This document shows positions 41,085-50,435 of a DNA stretch of 64,000 nucleotides, piece after piece. The stretch spans positions 1 through 64,000 of the forward strand of contig DAOTKC010000005.1 of assembly GCA_035449045.1 (NCBI GenBank). The letters run 5' to 3'. Numbering within the stretch: the stretch's first letter is position 1; every line of letters starts with the position of its first letter. The position numbers and the translations under genes were made by a program. The notes below the pieces were generated by a model that was not told the origin of the DNA, did not search any database, and worked only from the letters and a program-made list of their open reading frames with translations. Source of the stretch: DAOTKC01 sp035449045 (GTDB lineage Bacteria; Bacillota; Clostridia; Christensenellales; CAG-917).

Positions 41085-42194
41085 CTATGGCGGCGGCAGT
41101 TTTTGTGTATTTTGGGCGTTTCGCCTGACGTTCATGATGAGTCCGACAGCGCACATATAGGCAATCAGCGAGGTTCCGCCCGCGCTTATGAAAGGAAGCG
41201 GCAGTCCTGTGGGCGGAATAGCGCCCGAAACAACGGCGACGTTGGCGGCCGACTGAACGGCAAGCATGGCGGTGACGCCCGCAGCAAGATAGCACTCAAA
41301 CCTAGTGCTTGCCCTCGCCGCCGTCCTGATGCCGTGGACAATCAGCGCAACGAAGAGGCCGAGAAGGATAAGACAGCCGACAAAGCCCGTTTCTTCGGCG
41401 ATGATGGATAGAATAAAATCCGACTCGGCAAAGGGCAAAAACAGATATTTTTGCCGCGAGTTCCCTATTCCCAACCCGAAAAAACCGCCCGACGCCAGCG
41501 CGTAGAAGGACTGAATCAATTGATACCCCTCCGCCTTAGGCGCCGACCACGGGTCGACGAAGGCGAGAATCCTCCTTATCCGATAAGGCTCGGCCAAGAT
41601 TAAAGCGGGCACGCCCGCTATAACGGGCAGCACATAGATTGCGGCGTGTTTTCCCTTGATGCCGCCGATAAACAGCATTATTGCTGTGACGGCGGCGACG
41701 CAGATGGTAATCGACATATTGGGCTCCAGCATGAGAAGCACGCACATTACGCCGCCCGCGCCGACGACGGGCAGAGTGTGGACGAACTTTTTCAGCCCGT
41801 ATTCGCTCATATACTCCGCTATAAAGATAACCAACCCAAACTTGGCGAGCTCGGAGGGTTGCACCGTAGTGAAGCCCAAATTGAGCCACCTTGTCGCGCC
41901 GTAGCTCTCCACGCCGAGCCCGGGAATAAACACCGCGGCAAGAAGCGCAACGCTTAAAGCTAAAAAAAGCCACCAAAGATTTTTGATTTTATCTATCGGG
42001 CAGAAAGAGACCAGCACCATGAGCGGAAGCCCCAGCGCCATAGCGACGGCTTGTTTCTTAACATAAAAAAAGGCGTCGGCATGCTCGAGCGACGCCGAGT
42101 AGGAGCTTGCCGAATGGATAAAGACCAGCCCGACGGCGGCGAGCGCCGCAGTCAAAAAGAGTGCGGTAAAGTCGAAATTTTTCCTAATCGGCAT
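41085..42194 (-). CDS. ftsW: Peptidoglycan glycosyltransferase FtsW
   Basis: A 369-residue SEDS-family polymerase with about ten transmembrane helices. I chose the ATG at 42194, one base after the murD stop; the longer frame to 42287 lies inside murD. Visible landmarks are LVFIHSASSYSA in the first helix, GATRWLNLGFTTVQPSELAKF, the large loop with QLIQSFYALASGGFFGLGIGNSRQK, ESDFILSIIAEETGF and the C-terminal PLPFISAGGTSLIAY. In spore formers this position can be SpoVE, which is very similar, so FtsW versus SpoVE is unresolved. Confidence 0.92.
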   Translation of the reverse strand: MPIRKNFDFTALFLTAALAAVGLVFIHSASSYSASLEHADAFFYVKKQAVAMALGLPLMVLVSFCPIDKIKNLWWLFLALSVALLAAVFIPGLGVESYGATRWLNLGFTTVQPSELAKFGLVIFIAEYMSEYGLKKFVHTLPVVGAGGVMCVLLMLEPNMSITICVAAVTAIMLFIGGIKGKHAAIYVLPVIAGVPALILAEPYRIRRILAFVDPWSAPKAEGYQLIQSFYALASGGFFGLGIGNSRQKYLFLPFAESDFILSIIAEETGFVGCLILLGLFVALIVHGIRTAARASTRFECYLAAGVTAMLAVQSAANVAVVSGAIPPTGLPLPFISAGGTSLIAYMCAVGLIMNVRRNAQNTQKLPPP

Positions 42195-42195
42195 T

Positions 42196-43530
42196 TTATC
42201 CACCGAAAACGCCGGAAAAACCATCCAATGCGGCAACAAGCGCATTGAAGTCGCGGCCGCGCTCCTCGTAACTTGTATATCGGTCAAAGCTTGCCGAAGC
42301 CGGTGAAAAGAGAATGTTTAAAATGTCCGCACGCGCCGCGCACTCTACGCATTCTTGGAGCGTAGCGCGGTAGGATATGTTTTTAAAACCCACCGAAAGC
42401 GCCGCCTCGAGAATTTCGGGGGCGTTGCCGCCCGTCACTAAAACTTCGCAAACATTTTGGGGCAACGACATAAATAGCTCTCTGAAATCCTCGCCCTTGT
42501 CGGAGCCGCCGAGAATGAGCGCCGTTCTTTCCGCCATCGCCTTTGCCGCCGCCAGCGTAGCCGCAATATTGGTGCCCTTGCTGTCGTTATATACTGCCCT
42601 GCCGCCAAGCCTTCCTATGTATTCGACGCGGAAATGCGGCGGCTCGAAAGATTCCAGCGCCTTGGCAATGGCGTAGGGCTGAACGCCCAAAAGCGAACAG
42701 ACCGCCGTCGACGCAAGCGAGTTTTCGACGTTGTGTGTCAAGCTGCTGAAGAGTTCCGAAGTGTGGATAATGTGGCTTCCGCGCCAATATATTGAGCCGT
42801 CTTCTATGTAGGCATCGCCGGCGTTGCTTTTTGAAAAATAGATTTTTTCGGCGGCAATCTCGGCCGTTCTTTTGACTATCTCCTCATCATCGCCGTTCAG
42901 AACGGCAAAGTCGGCCTTGGATTGATATTCGAAAATCCTGAGCTTGGCGGCGGCATAGTCGTCTAAATTAAAATACCGGTCAAAGTGGTCGGGCGCGAGA
43001 TTGAGCAAAACGGCTATATCGGGCGAAAAATATTTGATGTTTTCCAACTGAAAGGAGCTGGCCTCGAGCACCACGGTATCGGCCGCCGACAGCATTGCCG
43101 CTATTTCGCAAAAAGGCGTGCCGATATTGCCTGCGGCATAGGAGTTTATGCCCGCCTCCCTTAAAATGTGGTCGATGAGCATGGTGACGGTCGTCTTGCC
43201 GTTGGTGCCCGTCACCGCTACTATCGCCGCCTGGCAATAGCCGTAGCCGAGTTCGATTTCGGAGAGAACCTGCGTGCCGTTGAGCCGCGCCTCTAAAAGT
43301 GCGGGCGTCACCGAAGGCACGCCCGGCGAAAGTATGACGGCGTCGAAGCCGATAAAGTTTGCGGTGTTTATGGGAACGGAAAAAGCGAGGCTTTCCGCCG
43401 CCTCGGCGAGCGCGGCGGTGTCGTCATCGTAAAGATAGACGGATGCGCCCAACCGATTAAGTAGTTCGGCGGCGGCGTAACCGCTCTTGCCCATGCCGTA
43501 TACCAAAATATTTTTGCTTCTATATTTCAT
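42196..43530 (-). CDS. murD: UDP-N-acetylmuramoyl-L-alanine:D-glutamate ligase
   Basis: A 444-residue Mur ligase adding D-Glu to UDP-MurNAc-L-Ala. The N-terminal Rossmann domain has LVYGMGKSGYAAAELLNRLG. The ATP motif VTGTNGKTTVTMLIDHIL lies near 105-122, followed by EASSFQLENI and the C-terminal domain with NDSKGTN and LGGSDKGEDF. It overlaps mraY by 4 bp and is one base from ftsW. Confidence 0.96.
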   Translation of the reverse strand: MKYRSKNILVYGMGKSGYAAAELLNRLGASVYLYDDDTAALAEAAESLAFSVPINTANFIGFDAVILSPGVPSVTPALLEARLNGTQVLSEIELGYGYCQAAIVAVTGTNGKTTVTMLIDHILREAGINSYAAGNIGTPFCEIAAMLSAADTVVLEASSFQLENIKYFSPDIAVLLNLAPDHFDRYFNLDDYAAAKLRIFEYQSKADFAVLNGDDEEIVKRTAEIAAEKIYFSKSNAGDAYIEDGSIYWRGSHIIHTSELFSSLTHNVENSLASTAVCSLLGVQPYAIAKALESFEPPHFRVEYIGRLGGRAVYNDSKGTNIAATLAAAKAMAERTALILGGSDKGEDFRELFMSLPQNVCEVLVTGGNAPEILEAALSVGFKNISYRATLQECVECAARADILNILFSPASASFDRYTSYEERGRDFNALVAALDGFSGVFGG

Positions 43531-44540
43531 TTGACACCTGCCGCAATAAGCGTCAAGACGCCCGCAATTATGCTGATAACGACGTAAACCGCGGTGATTT
43601 TAGATTCGTGCCAGCCTTTTTTTTCGAGATGGTGATGAAAGGGAGCCATCAAAAAAATCCGCTTCTTCGTCAGCTTATAGTAGGCTACTTGCAGTATTAC
43701 TGATATGCAAGATACTATGGGCATTATGCAAGCCAAAAGAATTAGGAGCGGCTCGCGCGAAAAAACTGCGGCCGACGCCATCGCCCCGCCCAAGGCAAGC
43801 GCGCCGGTGTCGCCCATGATTATTTTGGCGGGATAAGTGTTTAAGCACAAAAAGCCCAAAACCGCACCGCCGAAGGACAAACAGTAAACGGCGAGCGCGG
43901 CAAGCCCTTGTGCGCGCTCGAGTTCCCCCGACGCTTCCGCCGATTGCTGCAGACTTAAAATAACGGCAGCAAAGACAGCAAAGAATACAAAGCTCGTCCA
44001 GCCGGCCAGCCCGTCCAGCCCGTCGGTTAAATTGACGGCGTTAGTCAAGGCGACGTAGACAAACATAGTGAAAGGGATAATGCCATAGCTTAAATTGAGA
44101 TAAATGCCGCTGAAAGGAAGGTGGATGCTTGTGCCCACCGACGGGTTTAAGAGGGTGAACGCCGCCGCTATCGCCGAGATGCCGAGCTGCGCGGTGATCT
44201 TTTGATAGGGTTTAAGCCCCTCGTTCTGCTTGAAATGCACCTTGATAAAATCGTCCAAAAATCCCACTACGCCGTAAGCGAGCGCTATTCCCACGGCGAC
44301 GACCGCCGGCCGTTGCATGCCGAAAATCAGCGTCGACGCCGAGGCCGCCAAAATGAAAATCCAGCCGCCCATCGTAGGCGTCCCGCTCTTGCCGGCGTGT
44401 TGCTCGACGTAGTGAAGCACCGTCTGGCGCGCCTTGAGCTTTTTTGCCGCCGCCAAAACGAGGGGCGCCAACGCCAGCGCGAGGGCGAAGGCAACCAGCC
44501 CCGAAATAAGCGCGCGAAGAGTGTCACTCACGCTTGCCAC
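43527..44540 (-). CDS. mraY: Phospho-N-acetylmuramoyl-pentapeptide transferase
   Basis: A 337-residue integral membrane enzyme that transfers phospho-MurNAc-pentapeptide to undecaprenyl phosphate, giving lipid I. The catalytic motifs are FLDDFIKVHFKQNEGLKPYQK, NAVNLTDGLDGLAG, GDTGALALGG and the loop APFHHHLEKKGWHE. The GTG start at 44540 overlaps murE by 17 bp; a second GTG at 44531 is an alternative. It directly follows murE, with no murF between. Confidence 0.96.
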   Translation of the reverse strand: MASVSDTLRALISGLVAFALALALAPLVLAAAKKLKARQTVLHYVEQHAGKSGTPTMGGWIFILAASASTLIFGMQRPAVVAVGIALAYGVVGFLDDFIKVHFKQNEGLKPYQKITAQLGISAIAAAFTLLNPSVGTSIHLPFSGIYLNLSYGIIPFTMFVYVALTNAVNLTDGLDGLAGWTSFVFFAVFAAVILSLQQSAEASGELERAQGLAALAVYCLSFGGAVLGFLCLNTYPAKIIMGDTGALALGGAMASAAVFSREPLLILLACIMPIVSCISVILQVAYYKLTKKRIFLMAPFHHHLEKKGWHESKITAVYVVISIIAGVLTLIAAGVK

Positions 44541-45966
44541 CCCGCCGATATACGACGTCGTAGTCGGAATAACGGCGCTTTTCGCCCGCTATCTCGATAT
44601 ATTTTTCGGCGCCCTTGCCCGCCACCACCACGGTGTCGCCCTCCATCATCTCCTGCATGGCGTAGGCTATTGCGTCGGCGCGGTTTACTATCATTTTATA
44701 CCTTGAAAAGCCGTTGATGCCCTGCTCGATATCCTTCATTATCTGCATAGGCTCTTCAAAGCGCGGGTTGTCGCTTGTGATTACAATATAATCGGAATAT
44801 TCGGCGGCTATTTTCCCCATCAGCGGCCGCTTGAACTTATCGCGGTTGCCGCCGCAGCCGAAGACGGTAATCAACTGACCTTTCGTTATAATCCTCGCCG
44901 AGTTGAGAAGATTTTTAAGCCCGTCGGGCGTGTGGGCGTAATCGATTATTACCATTCCTTTGGGACTCTTTATTATGTTGAACCTGCCCTCCACCTCCTT
45001 TATTCGCTTGACCGCCCTCAAAATGGTGTCGGCGCCCACCGAAAGAAGGCGCGCCGCCGTAATCGCCGACATAAGGTTGTAGACGTTGAAATAGCCGTAG
45101 AGCGGCGAGGATATGTCGAGTATTTCGTCAAAAATGTTGAGAATGAAAGATACGCCGTCCATATTGGGCCGAACGTCAATCGCGAACACGTCTGAAGGCG
45201 TCTCCAATCCGTAGGACACTATGGGAATTTTGGCGGCGGCAATCAGCTTTCTGCCCCATTCGTCGTCCATGTTGACTACGCCCATATTGACGTTTTCGGG
45301 AGTAAAATAAGAAAGCTTTGTTTCGGCGTAATCCTCGAAAGTCTGAAAAAAGTCGAGATGGTCCTGTGTAAGGTTGGTGAAAATCGCGATGTCGCAGGTG
45401 AGGCCGTAAAGCTTTTTTAAATATATGGCGTGCGCCGAAACCTCCGACACCACGACCTCGGCGCCTCGGTCGACCATGCTTCTTAACAGCTCGTTGAATT
45501 TATAAGGGTCGGGCGTAGTCAGAAGCGCCTCCTCGCGTTCACCCATAAAGCTGTGTCCCAGCGTGCCGATTATGCCCGTCCTTATTCCCGAGAAAGAAAG
45601 AATGGCTTCGAGAATATGCGCCGTGCTGGTCTTGCCGTTGGTGCCGACGACCGACACCAGCTTGAGCGATTTGGCGGGATTGTGGAAATAATTTTGCGAC
45701 ATTAAACTGTAGGCAATTCTTGTATCCTTGACAATAACGACGCCGCAGCCGCAATTTATCGGTTTTTCGGCTATTATGACTGCGGCTCCCGCCTTTAAGG
45801 CATCGGCGGCGTAGTCGTGCCCGTCGCAGGTGGCGCCCGAAAGGCAAATAAATGCATCGCCCTCCGCCACAAGTCGCGAGTCTATCTTAATATCGGCTAT
45901 ATCTTTAGTGAGGTCGGCGCTACTACTTAAGATGTCGACGCCCTCCAACAAGTTTTTCAGTTTCAT
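44524..45966 (-). CDS. murE: UDP-MurNAc-tripeptide synthetase (meso-DAP-adding MurE)
   Basis: A 480-residue ligase from the ATG at 45966, which has an AAGGAGG 8 bp upstream. The ATP motif VVGTNGKTSTAHILE and the HDYAADALKAG region are present. The DNPR signature at about 399-402 (SDNPRFEEP) is the meso-diaminopimelate recognition motif, so this enzyme should add DAP rather than lysine. That agrees with lysA elsewhere in the window. It is preceded by a promoter and followed directly by mraY. Confidence 0.96.
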   Translation of the reverse strand: MKLKNLLEGVDILSSSADLTKDIADIKIDSRLVAEGDAFICLSGATCDGHDYAADALKAGAAVIIAEKPINCGCGVVIVKDTRIAYSLMSQNYFHNPAKSLKLVSVVGTNGKTSTAHILEAILSFSGIRTGIIGTLGHSFMGEREEALLTTPDPYKFNELLRSMVDRGAEVVVSEVSAHAIYLKKLYGLTCDIAIFTNLTQDHLDFFQTFEDYAETKLSYFTPENVNMGVVNMDDEWGRKLIAAAKIPIVSYGLETPSDVFAIDVRPNMDGVSFILNIFDEILDISSPLYGYFNVYNLMSAITAARLLSVGADTILRAVKRIKEVEGRFNIIKSPKGMVIIDYAHTPDGLKNLLNSARIITKGQLITVFGCGGNRDKFKRPLMGKIAAEYSDYIVITSDNPRFEEPMQIMKDIEQGINGFSRYKMIVNRADAIAYAMQEMMEGDTVVVAGKGAEKYIEIAGEKRRYSDYDVVYRRGGKRE

Positions 45967-46136
45967 TTGCTTCCTCCTTGTCAAAAATATTAATGCACAC
46001 CGAGATTCTAGACCTATTGACGGGGCGCGTCAACGGCAAAGCGAAACTCGACAGATACCGACACAATCCGCACTCTTGCGGTTAAGTCACCTGTTTCTGA
46101 TTTGTTTTTCTTGGGTAACTAAAAAGCTTTTTTCGA

Positions 46137-46165
46137 AGTATATTCTACTAAAAAAATTATGTTAA
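46137..46165 (-). promoter_or_regulatory. Sigma-A promoter upstream of murE
   Basis: TTAACA (46160-46165), 17 bp, TATACT (46137-46142) on the minus strand within the 301-bp gap between spoVD and murE. It gives the second half of the dcw cluster an independent start. Nothing else is seen in the gap. Confidence 0.7.
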
Positions 46166-46267
46166 TCACAAAACCTAAAGTTTAACAATCGAATTCTGCA
46201 TATAAAGTTTCGATTGCGCATTTTTTGCTTGGTCTATCAATATAGCTCAGCTTTTCTCGGTATCGAA

Positions 46268-48181
46268 TCAGCCGAGCGTGAGCTGGACGGCATTCCGTTT
46301 GTCCACTATGGTGCCCGCTGCGGGATATTGCGCCGTAACGGTCGAGCCTTCGCCGTCGGTTTCAAGGTAAAGCCCGAGGCTGCTTAAAGCCTTTTTGGCC
46401 TCGCTTAAGCTCATTCCGATAAAGCTCGGCAGCGCGAAAGGCTTGCCGATGGTATCCTTTTCACCCTCCGAAAAATGCGGAATGCTTCCGAAATAGGAGA
46501 GCGCGCCTTTAAAAATTTCGCCGACGAGGGGAGCGGCGACGACGCTTCCGTAGTAAGCGCCCTGCGGCTCGTCCACCACCAAAAGAATGGCGAGGTTACA
46601 GTTTTCCTCCATCACTATCCCTAAAAACGAGGAGATATATTTTCCCTGCGCAATAATGCCGTTTATGTATTTTTGCGCAGTGCCCGTCTTGCCCATGATG
46701 TTATAACCGGGGATATACGACGCCTTGCCGCTGCCTTCCTTTACTACGCCGGCGAGAAGCGAGCGCATTATTTCGCTTGTCGAGGGTTTTATAACTCGCC
46801 GCGATTCCACTCTGTTTGAAAACGACTCAACCTTTCTGCCGTCGGCGTCGCTTATTTCATATAAAAGGTGGGGCGTTACCGTGGTGCCGCCGTTTACTGC
46901 TGCGCAGGATGCCGCCACAAGTTCAAGCGAGGTTACAGCGATTGCCTGCCCGAAGCCGATTCTGGCAAGGTCGACGTTTTTCACGTTCTCCAACGGTATG
47001 TATAGTCCGCTCGCCTCGCCCGACATATCTATGCCCGTCTTGGTGAAGGCGCCGAACGCCGAAAGATAGCCGTAAAATCTTGCCGCGCCCACCGCCATCG
47101 CGCTGTTCATAAAGACGACGTTGCAGCTTCCAAGGACGCCCTCGGCATAGCTGATACTGCCGTGGCCGCGGAATTTCCAGCAGCGTATCTTCTGCCCGTC
47201 AACAATATGGGAGCCGCCGCAATAAAAGCGGCTGTTTACGTTGTAGGCGCCGCAATCCAGCGCGGCGGAGGCAGTCAGGATTTTGAAGGTCGAGCCCGGC
47301 TCGTAGACATTGCTGACTATAGCGCTCTTGGAAGCGGTGAACAAGGCGGTCAAGTCGTTTCTGGGCACGTTATTTAGGTCGAAGGAGGGCGTTTCGGCCA
47401 GCGCGTAAATCTCGCCGTTCAAGGGATTCATCGCTATACAGTAGGCGGATTTTGCCGAAAACGCCGAGGCCGCCGCCTTGACCGCGCGCTCGCAGAGCCG
47501 TTGAATATAGTAGTCGAGCGTCGTCACGAGGTTAAGCCCCGATATCGCGGGCAGATAGGCCGTCGAGCCTTCCGCGAGCTCCCGCCCGATTAAATCGGTC
47601 TCCGTCAGCACCATGCCGTTGACGCCTCGAAGGTATTCATTGTAGTAGCGCTCGAGTCCCGTCTGACCGTCGCCGTCGATGTTGGTAAAGCCGAGTAGCT
47701 GAGTCATGAAGTCGCCGTAAGGATAGTAGCGGAAGTTGTTTTCGGAATAATATATCCCGGTTGCGCCCGAATCTTTGAGCGCCAGCATCTTATCCTTCGA
47801 CACGTTTTTTAAAATCGTGATTTCGGAGACGCGCTTTCCTTTGATTTTCTCCAAAATCTTGCCACGGTCCAGGCCGAGAACGGATGCGAGCGCGTCGGCC
47901 GTAGCCGTAACGTCCCTTACGGCGTTGGGGCGGACGAATACCGTATAGAGCGTCGATGTGTCGGCAAGCACGATGCCGTTGCGGTCGAGTATGGCGCCGC
48001 GCCGCGCCTGAAGCGGGACGTCGCGCATCCACTGCTCGAGCGCGCGCGTCTGCAGTTTTTCGCCCTCGACTATCATGACGTAGGCGAGCTTGCCGGCTAC
48101 CGCGCAAAAAATAAAGGTTATCAGCAATAACATCGCCAATAACCTTCGCTTTGGTTGGTAATTATAATATTTATCTTTCAT
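46268..48181 (-). CDS. spoVD: Penicillin-binding protein 2-type transpeptidase, SpoVD-like
   Basis: A 637-residue class B PBP from the ATG at 48181 (GGGGGG-like ribosome binding site). One N-terminal transmembrane helix (about 13-37) is followed by the dimerisation domain and the transpeptidase domain with S297-T-F-K300, S352-C-N354 and K498-T-G500. A single C-terminal PASTA domain (about 575-637) ends the protein. A PBP of this kind with one PASTA after ftsL resembles B. subtilis SpoVD, which makes spore cortex with SpoVE. Because no second PBP is in the cluster, a division (PbpB/FtsI) role is equally possible. Confidence 0.88.
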   Translation of the reverse strand: MKDKYYNYQPKRRLLAMLLLITFIFCAVAGKLAYVMIVEGEKLQTRALEQWMRDVPLQARRGAILDRNGIVLADTSTLYTVFVRPNAVRDVTATADALASVLGLDRGKILEKIKGKRVSEITILKNVSKDKMLALKDSGATGIYYSENNFRYYPYGDFMTQLLGFTNIDGDGQTGLERYYNEYLRGVNGMVLTETDLIGRELAEGSTAYLPAISGLNLVTTLDYYIQRLCERAVKAAASAFSAKSAYCIAMNPLNGEIYALAETPSFDLNNVPRNDLTALFTASKSAIVSNVYEPGSTFKILTASAALDCGAYNVNSRFYCGGSHIVDGQKIRCWKFRGHGSISYAEGVLGSCNVVFMNSAMAVGAARFYGYLSAFGAFTKTGIDMSGEASGLYIPLENVKNVDLARIGFGQAIAVTSLELVAASCAAVNGGTTVTPHLLYEISDADGRKVESFSNRVESRRVIKPSTSEIMRSLLAGVVKEGSGKASYIPGYNIMGKTGTAQKYINGIIAQGKYISSFLGIVMEENCNLAILLVVDEPQGAYYGSVVAAPLVGEIFKGALSYFGSIPHFSEGEKDTIGKPFALPSFIGMSLSEAKKALSSLGLYLETDGEGSTVTAQYPAAGTIVDKRNAVQLTLG

Positions 48182-48211
48182 GTTGCCCCCCGCCGGGAGC
48201 AAGCAGGCGGC

Positions 48212-48850
48212 TTAATCGCCGAATAAGCTTGACAGCCCGTCGCAAAACTTATCGAACCAGTTTGTCGACTCGCTGTAATCATAGGGCGAGCCCTCGACCG
48301 ACACTTCTACGTCGGAATATGCTTCCGATATCTCGACGGTTGCCTTGGGCGCGATGTCGGCGGCCGCCGCCCCCGTCTTGTTGAGCACTTCGGCGTTGAC
48401 TATGATTAGGCTTGCAATGACCAGCGCCAAAATGAGATAGACCGCGAGTATCACCTTGCCTTGAAGGCTCATCTTGGTGCGTCTGCTGTTTTTTTCAAAC
48501 CTCCGCGCGTTTCTGGTCGGCACGTCGTATTCTTCTTCATCGGCCGAGAAGGCGTTTTCCGAAAAGCGCTTACCCTTATAGTCGTCGGCAGTCACACGGT
48601 TGGGCGAAGTGTAGCTTAAGCGTTCCCAAAGATTGTCGCTGTTGTTTAAGGGACGGCGGGCGCTGCCCAAGCGGTCGGATAAACTCACATCGCGGCTGTC
48701 GGTCGCCGCTTCGCTTCTGAAATCCCTCGCGGAAAAGCCGAGCCTTTCGGCATATCCGTTTCTTGCCGCGTATAGGCTCTGCCTCTCGGCAAATCTGTCA
48801 CGGTCAAAGTCGTATTCGGCGGCGATTTCTTCTCTTTTGAGCGTTACCAT
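48212..48850 (-). CDS. FtsL-position bitopic membrane protein with long charged N-terminus
   Basis: A 212-residue protein from the ATG at 48850 (AGGAG 10 bp upstream; a GTG at 48859 is too close to that site). About 127 hydrophilic residues, rich in Arg, Asp, Glu and Ser, precede a single transmembrane helix (about 128-150, KVILAVYLILALVIASLIIVN). A roughly 60-residue outside part ends in WFDKFCDGLSSLFGD. It sits between rsmH and spoVD, where ftsL normally is, and probably does the FtsL job in the FtsQLB complex. No coiled coil is obvious and the cytoplasmic part is much longer than in typical FtsL. Function is inferred from position only. Confidence 0.6.
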   Translation of the reverse strand: MVTLKREEIAAEYDFDRDRFAERQSLYAARNGYAERLGFSARDFRSEAATDSRDVSLSDRLGSARRPLNNSDNLWERLSYTSPNRVTADDYKGKRFSENAFSADEEEYDVPTRNARRFEKNSRRTKMSLQGKVILAVYLILALVIASLIIVNAEVLNKTGAAAADIAPKATVEISEAYSDVEVSVEGSPYDYSESTNWFDKFCDGLSSLFGD

Positions 48851-48954
48851 CTTATTCACACTCCTTTTCTTTTATTCCTTATATTCCCTTGCTAAGCACC
48901 GATGTCATGTTCTTATGTTTTCTTTATTTGTTGCGCAAATCGCACTTTTATCTT

Positions 48955-49890
48955 CTAAATCCGTTCGATAATCCTAAGCTTTGCGCTTTCGGCACGACTA
49001 TTTGCTTTCATCTCTTCCTTGGTGGGAGTTATCGGCTTTTTGGTGAGCACCTTGGCTTGCGCCGTCTTACCGCAGGTGCATACGGGCATATTTGGCGGAC
49101 AGACGCAGGGCGATTCCAGATATTTAAAGGCGTTCTTTATAATCCTGTCTTCCAGCGAGTGAAAGCTGATTACCGCCATCCTTCCGCCGACTTTGAGGGA
49201 GCGCGCCAAGCTCAGGACGGCGTCGTATAGTCCGCTCAACTCCTCGTTGACCTCGATTCTTATCGCTTGAAAGGTGCGCTTGGCGGGGTTGCCGTATTTA
49301 AAGCGCGTCGCCGCGGGATATGCCGCTGTCACTATTTCGGCGAGTTCGGCGGTCGTAGCAATCGTCTTTTTATCGCGCGCCTTAACTATTCTCTCGGCAA
49401 TCCTTCTCGCCAGCTTGTCTTCGCCATAGTCGCTTATTACTCTGGAAAGCTCGGCGAGCGGATATTCGTTGACTACGTTGAAGGCGGTAAGATATTGGCT
49501 CGCGTCCATTCTCATATCGAGCGGCGCGTCTTTCATGTAGGAGAACCCGCGTTCGGCGTTGTCGAGCTGATAAGAGGATACTCCCAAGTCCAGCAGCACG
49601 CCGTCCAGCGCTTTGACCTGAAAACCGGCAAGTATTTTCTCGGCGTTCTTAAAGTCGTCGTGAGCGAAAATCACTTTATCGTGGAAGGGGCTGAGCCTCT
49701 CCGCCGCAAACATCAGCGCGTCGGCGTCCTTATCGACTGCGATTAACTTGCCGCTCGTAAGTTTGGATAATATGAGCTCGCTGTGCCCGCCGCCGCCCAA
49801 GGTGCCGTCAAAATAGACACCGTCGGCTTTTATATCGAGGCCGGAAATCACCTCGTTCGGCATAACGGGAGTGTGGGCGAAAGCAGTCAT
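48955..49890 (-). CDS. rsmH: 16S rRNA (cytosine-1402-N4)-methyltransferase
   Basis: A 311-residue SAM-dependent methyltransferase. I chose the ATG at 49890, which starts one base after the mraZ stop and gives MTAFAHTPVMPNEV, the family start. DGTLGGGGHSELIL is the SAM motif, and DGVLLDLGVSSYQLDNAERGFSY and the C-terminal SFHSLEDRIIKN are diagnostic. It is the second gene of the dcw cluster. Confidence 0.96.
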   Translation of the reverse strand: MTAFAHTPVMPNEVISGLDIKADGVYFDGTLGGGGHSELILSKLTSGKLIAVDKDADALMFAAERLSPFHDKVIFAHDDFKNAEKILAGFQVKALDGVLLDLGVSSYQLDNAERGFSYMKDAPLDMRMDASQYLTAFNVVNEYPLAELSRVISDYGEDKLARRIAERIVKARDKKTIATTAELAEIVTAAYPAATRFKYGNPAKRTFQAIRIEVNEELSGLYDAVLSLARSLKVGGRMAVISFHSLEDRIIKNAFKYLESPCVCPPNMPVCTCGKTAQAKVLTKKPITPTKEEMKANSRAESAKLRIIERI

Positions 49891-49891
49891 A

Positions 49892-50338
49892 TTACATACC
49901 GTATTTTGCGAGGAGTTCGAAGCCATCCGAGAGCGTAACGGGATTCAGTTCGCCGCCCTGCTCCTCCTCGAGGCGTTCGGCCGCCCAGATTTCCACTTTG
50001 TCGAACATTCCGACAAAGGTAATGTTTTTGTTGATTTTTGCAAACTTTTTCAAGGGCGCCGGCAACACAAACCTGCCCTGATTGTCTTCGGTGGGATAGA
50101 AGGTGGAGCGCGCTATTTCTCTGACTATCTTATAAGCCTCGCGGTCGCTTTCGGGGACTTTCTTAAAGAGCTCGGTCTTTTCCTTAAATTTGGTAGCGGA
50201 ATAAATTTCAAGACAGCCATGCGGCGAAGCGATAATGGCAACCTCGTCGTCGCCCAAAAGCTCTCTGAACTTGGGCGGTATTCTCATCCGCGATTTTTGG
50301 TCTAATTGGTGTTCTACGAACCCGGCCAGCTCTCTCAT
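49892..50338 (-). CDS. mraZ: Transcriptional regulator MraZ
   Basis: A 148-residue AbrB-like double-domain protein that binds its own promoter and controls dcw genes. The start at 50338 gives MRELAGFVEHQLDQKSRMRIP, aligning with the usual family start. The second half repeats the DQxGR motif as TEDNQGRFVLPAPLKKF. The frame extends upstream to 50368, but that start lacks support. Its likely operator is just upstream (50420-50435). Confidence 0.95.
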   Translation of the reverse strand: MRELAGFVEHQLDQKSRMRIPPKFRELLGDDEVAIIASPHGCLEIYSATKFKEKTELFKKVPESDREAYKIVREIARSTFYPTEDNQGRFVLPAPLKKFAKINKNITFVGMFDKVEIWAAERLEEEQGGELNPVTLSDGFELLAKYGM

Positions 50339-50400
50339 TTTTTTGAACCTCGGTAAGCGCCCAAACAAAAAAAAATATTTACGGTTTTAGGCTTAGCTTA

Positions 50401-50435
50401 ATAGTAACACGAAAAATGACCACTTGCAACCACTT
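50401..50435 (-). promoter_or_regulatory. mraZ promoter with MraZ boxes
   Basis: TTGCAA (50424-50429), 17 bp and TACTAT (50401-50406) with a TGn extension form a sigma-A promoter. AAGTGG occurs at 50430-50435 and again at 50420-50425, exactly 10 bp apart and overlapping the -35. Such GTGG repeats with 10-bp period are the known MraZ recognition pattern. Confidence 0.8.

Noticed and set aside
42195..42287. N-terminal extension of ftsW
   Set aside because: Overlaps murD; the ATG at 42194 immediately after the murD stop gives the normal FtsW length.
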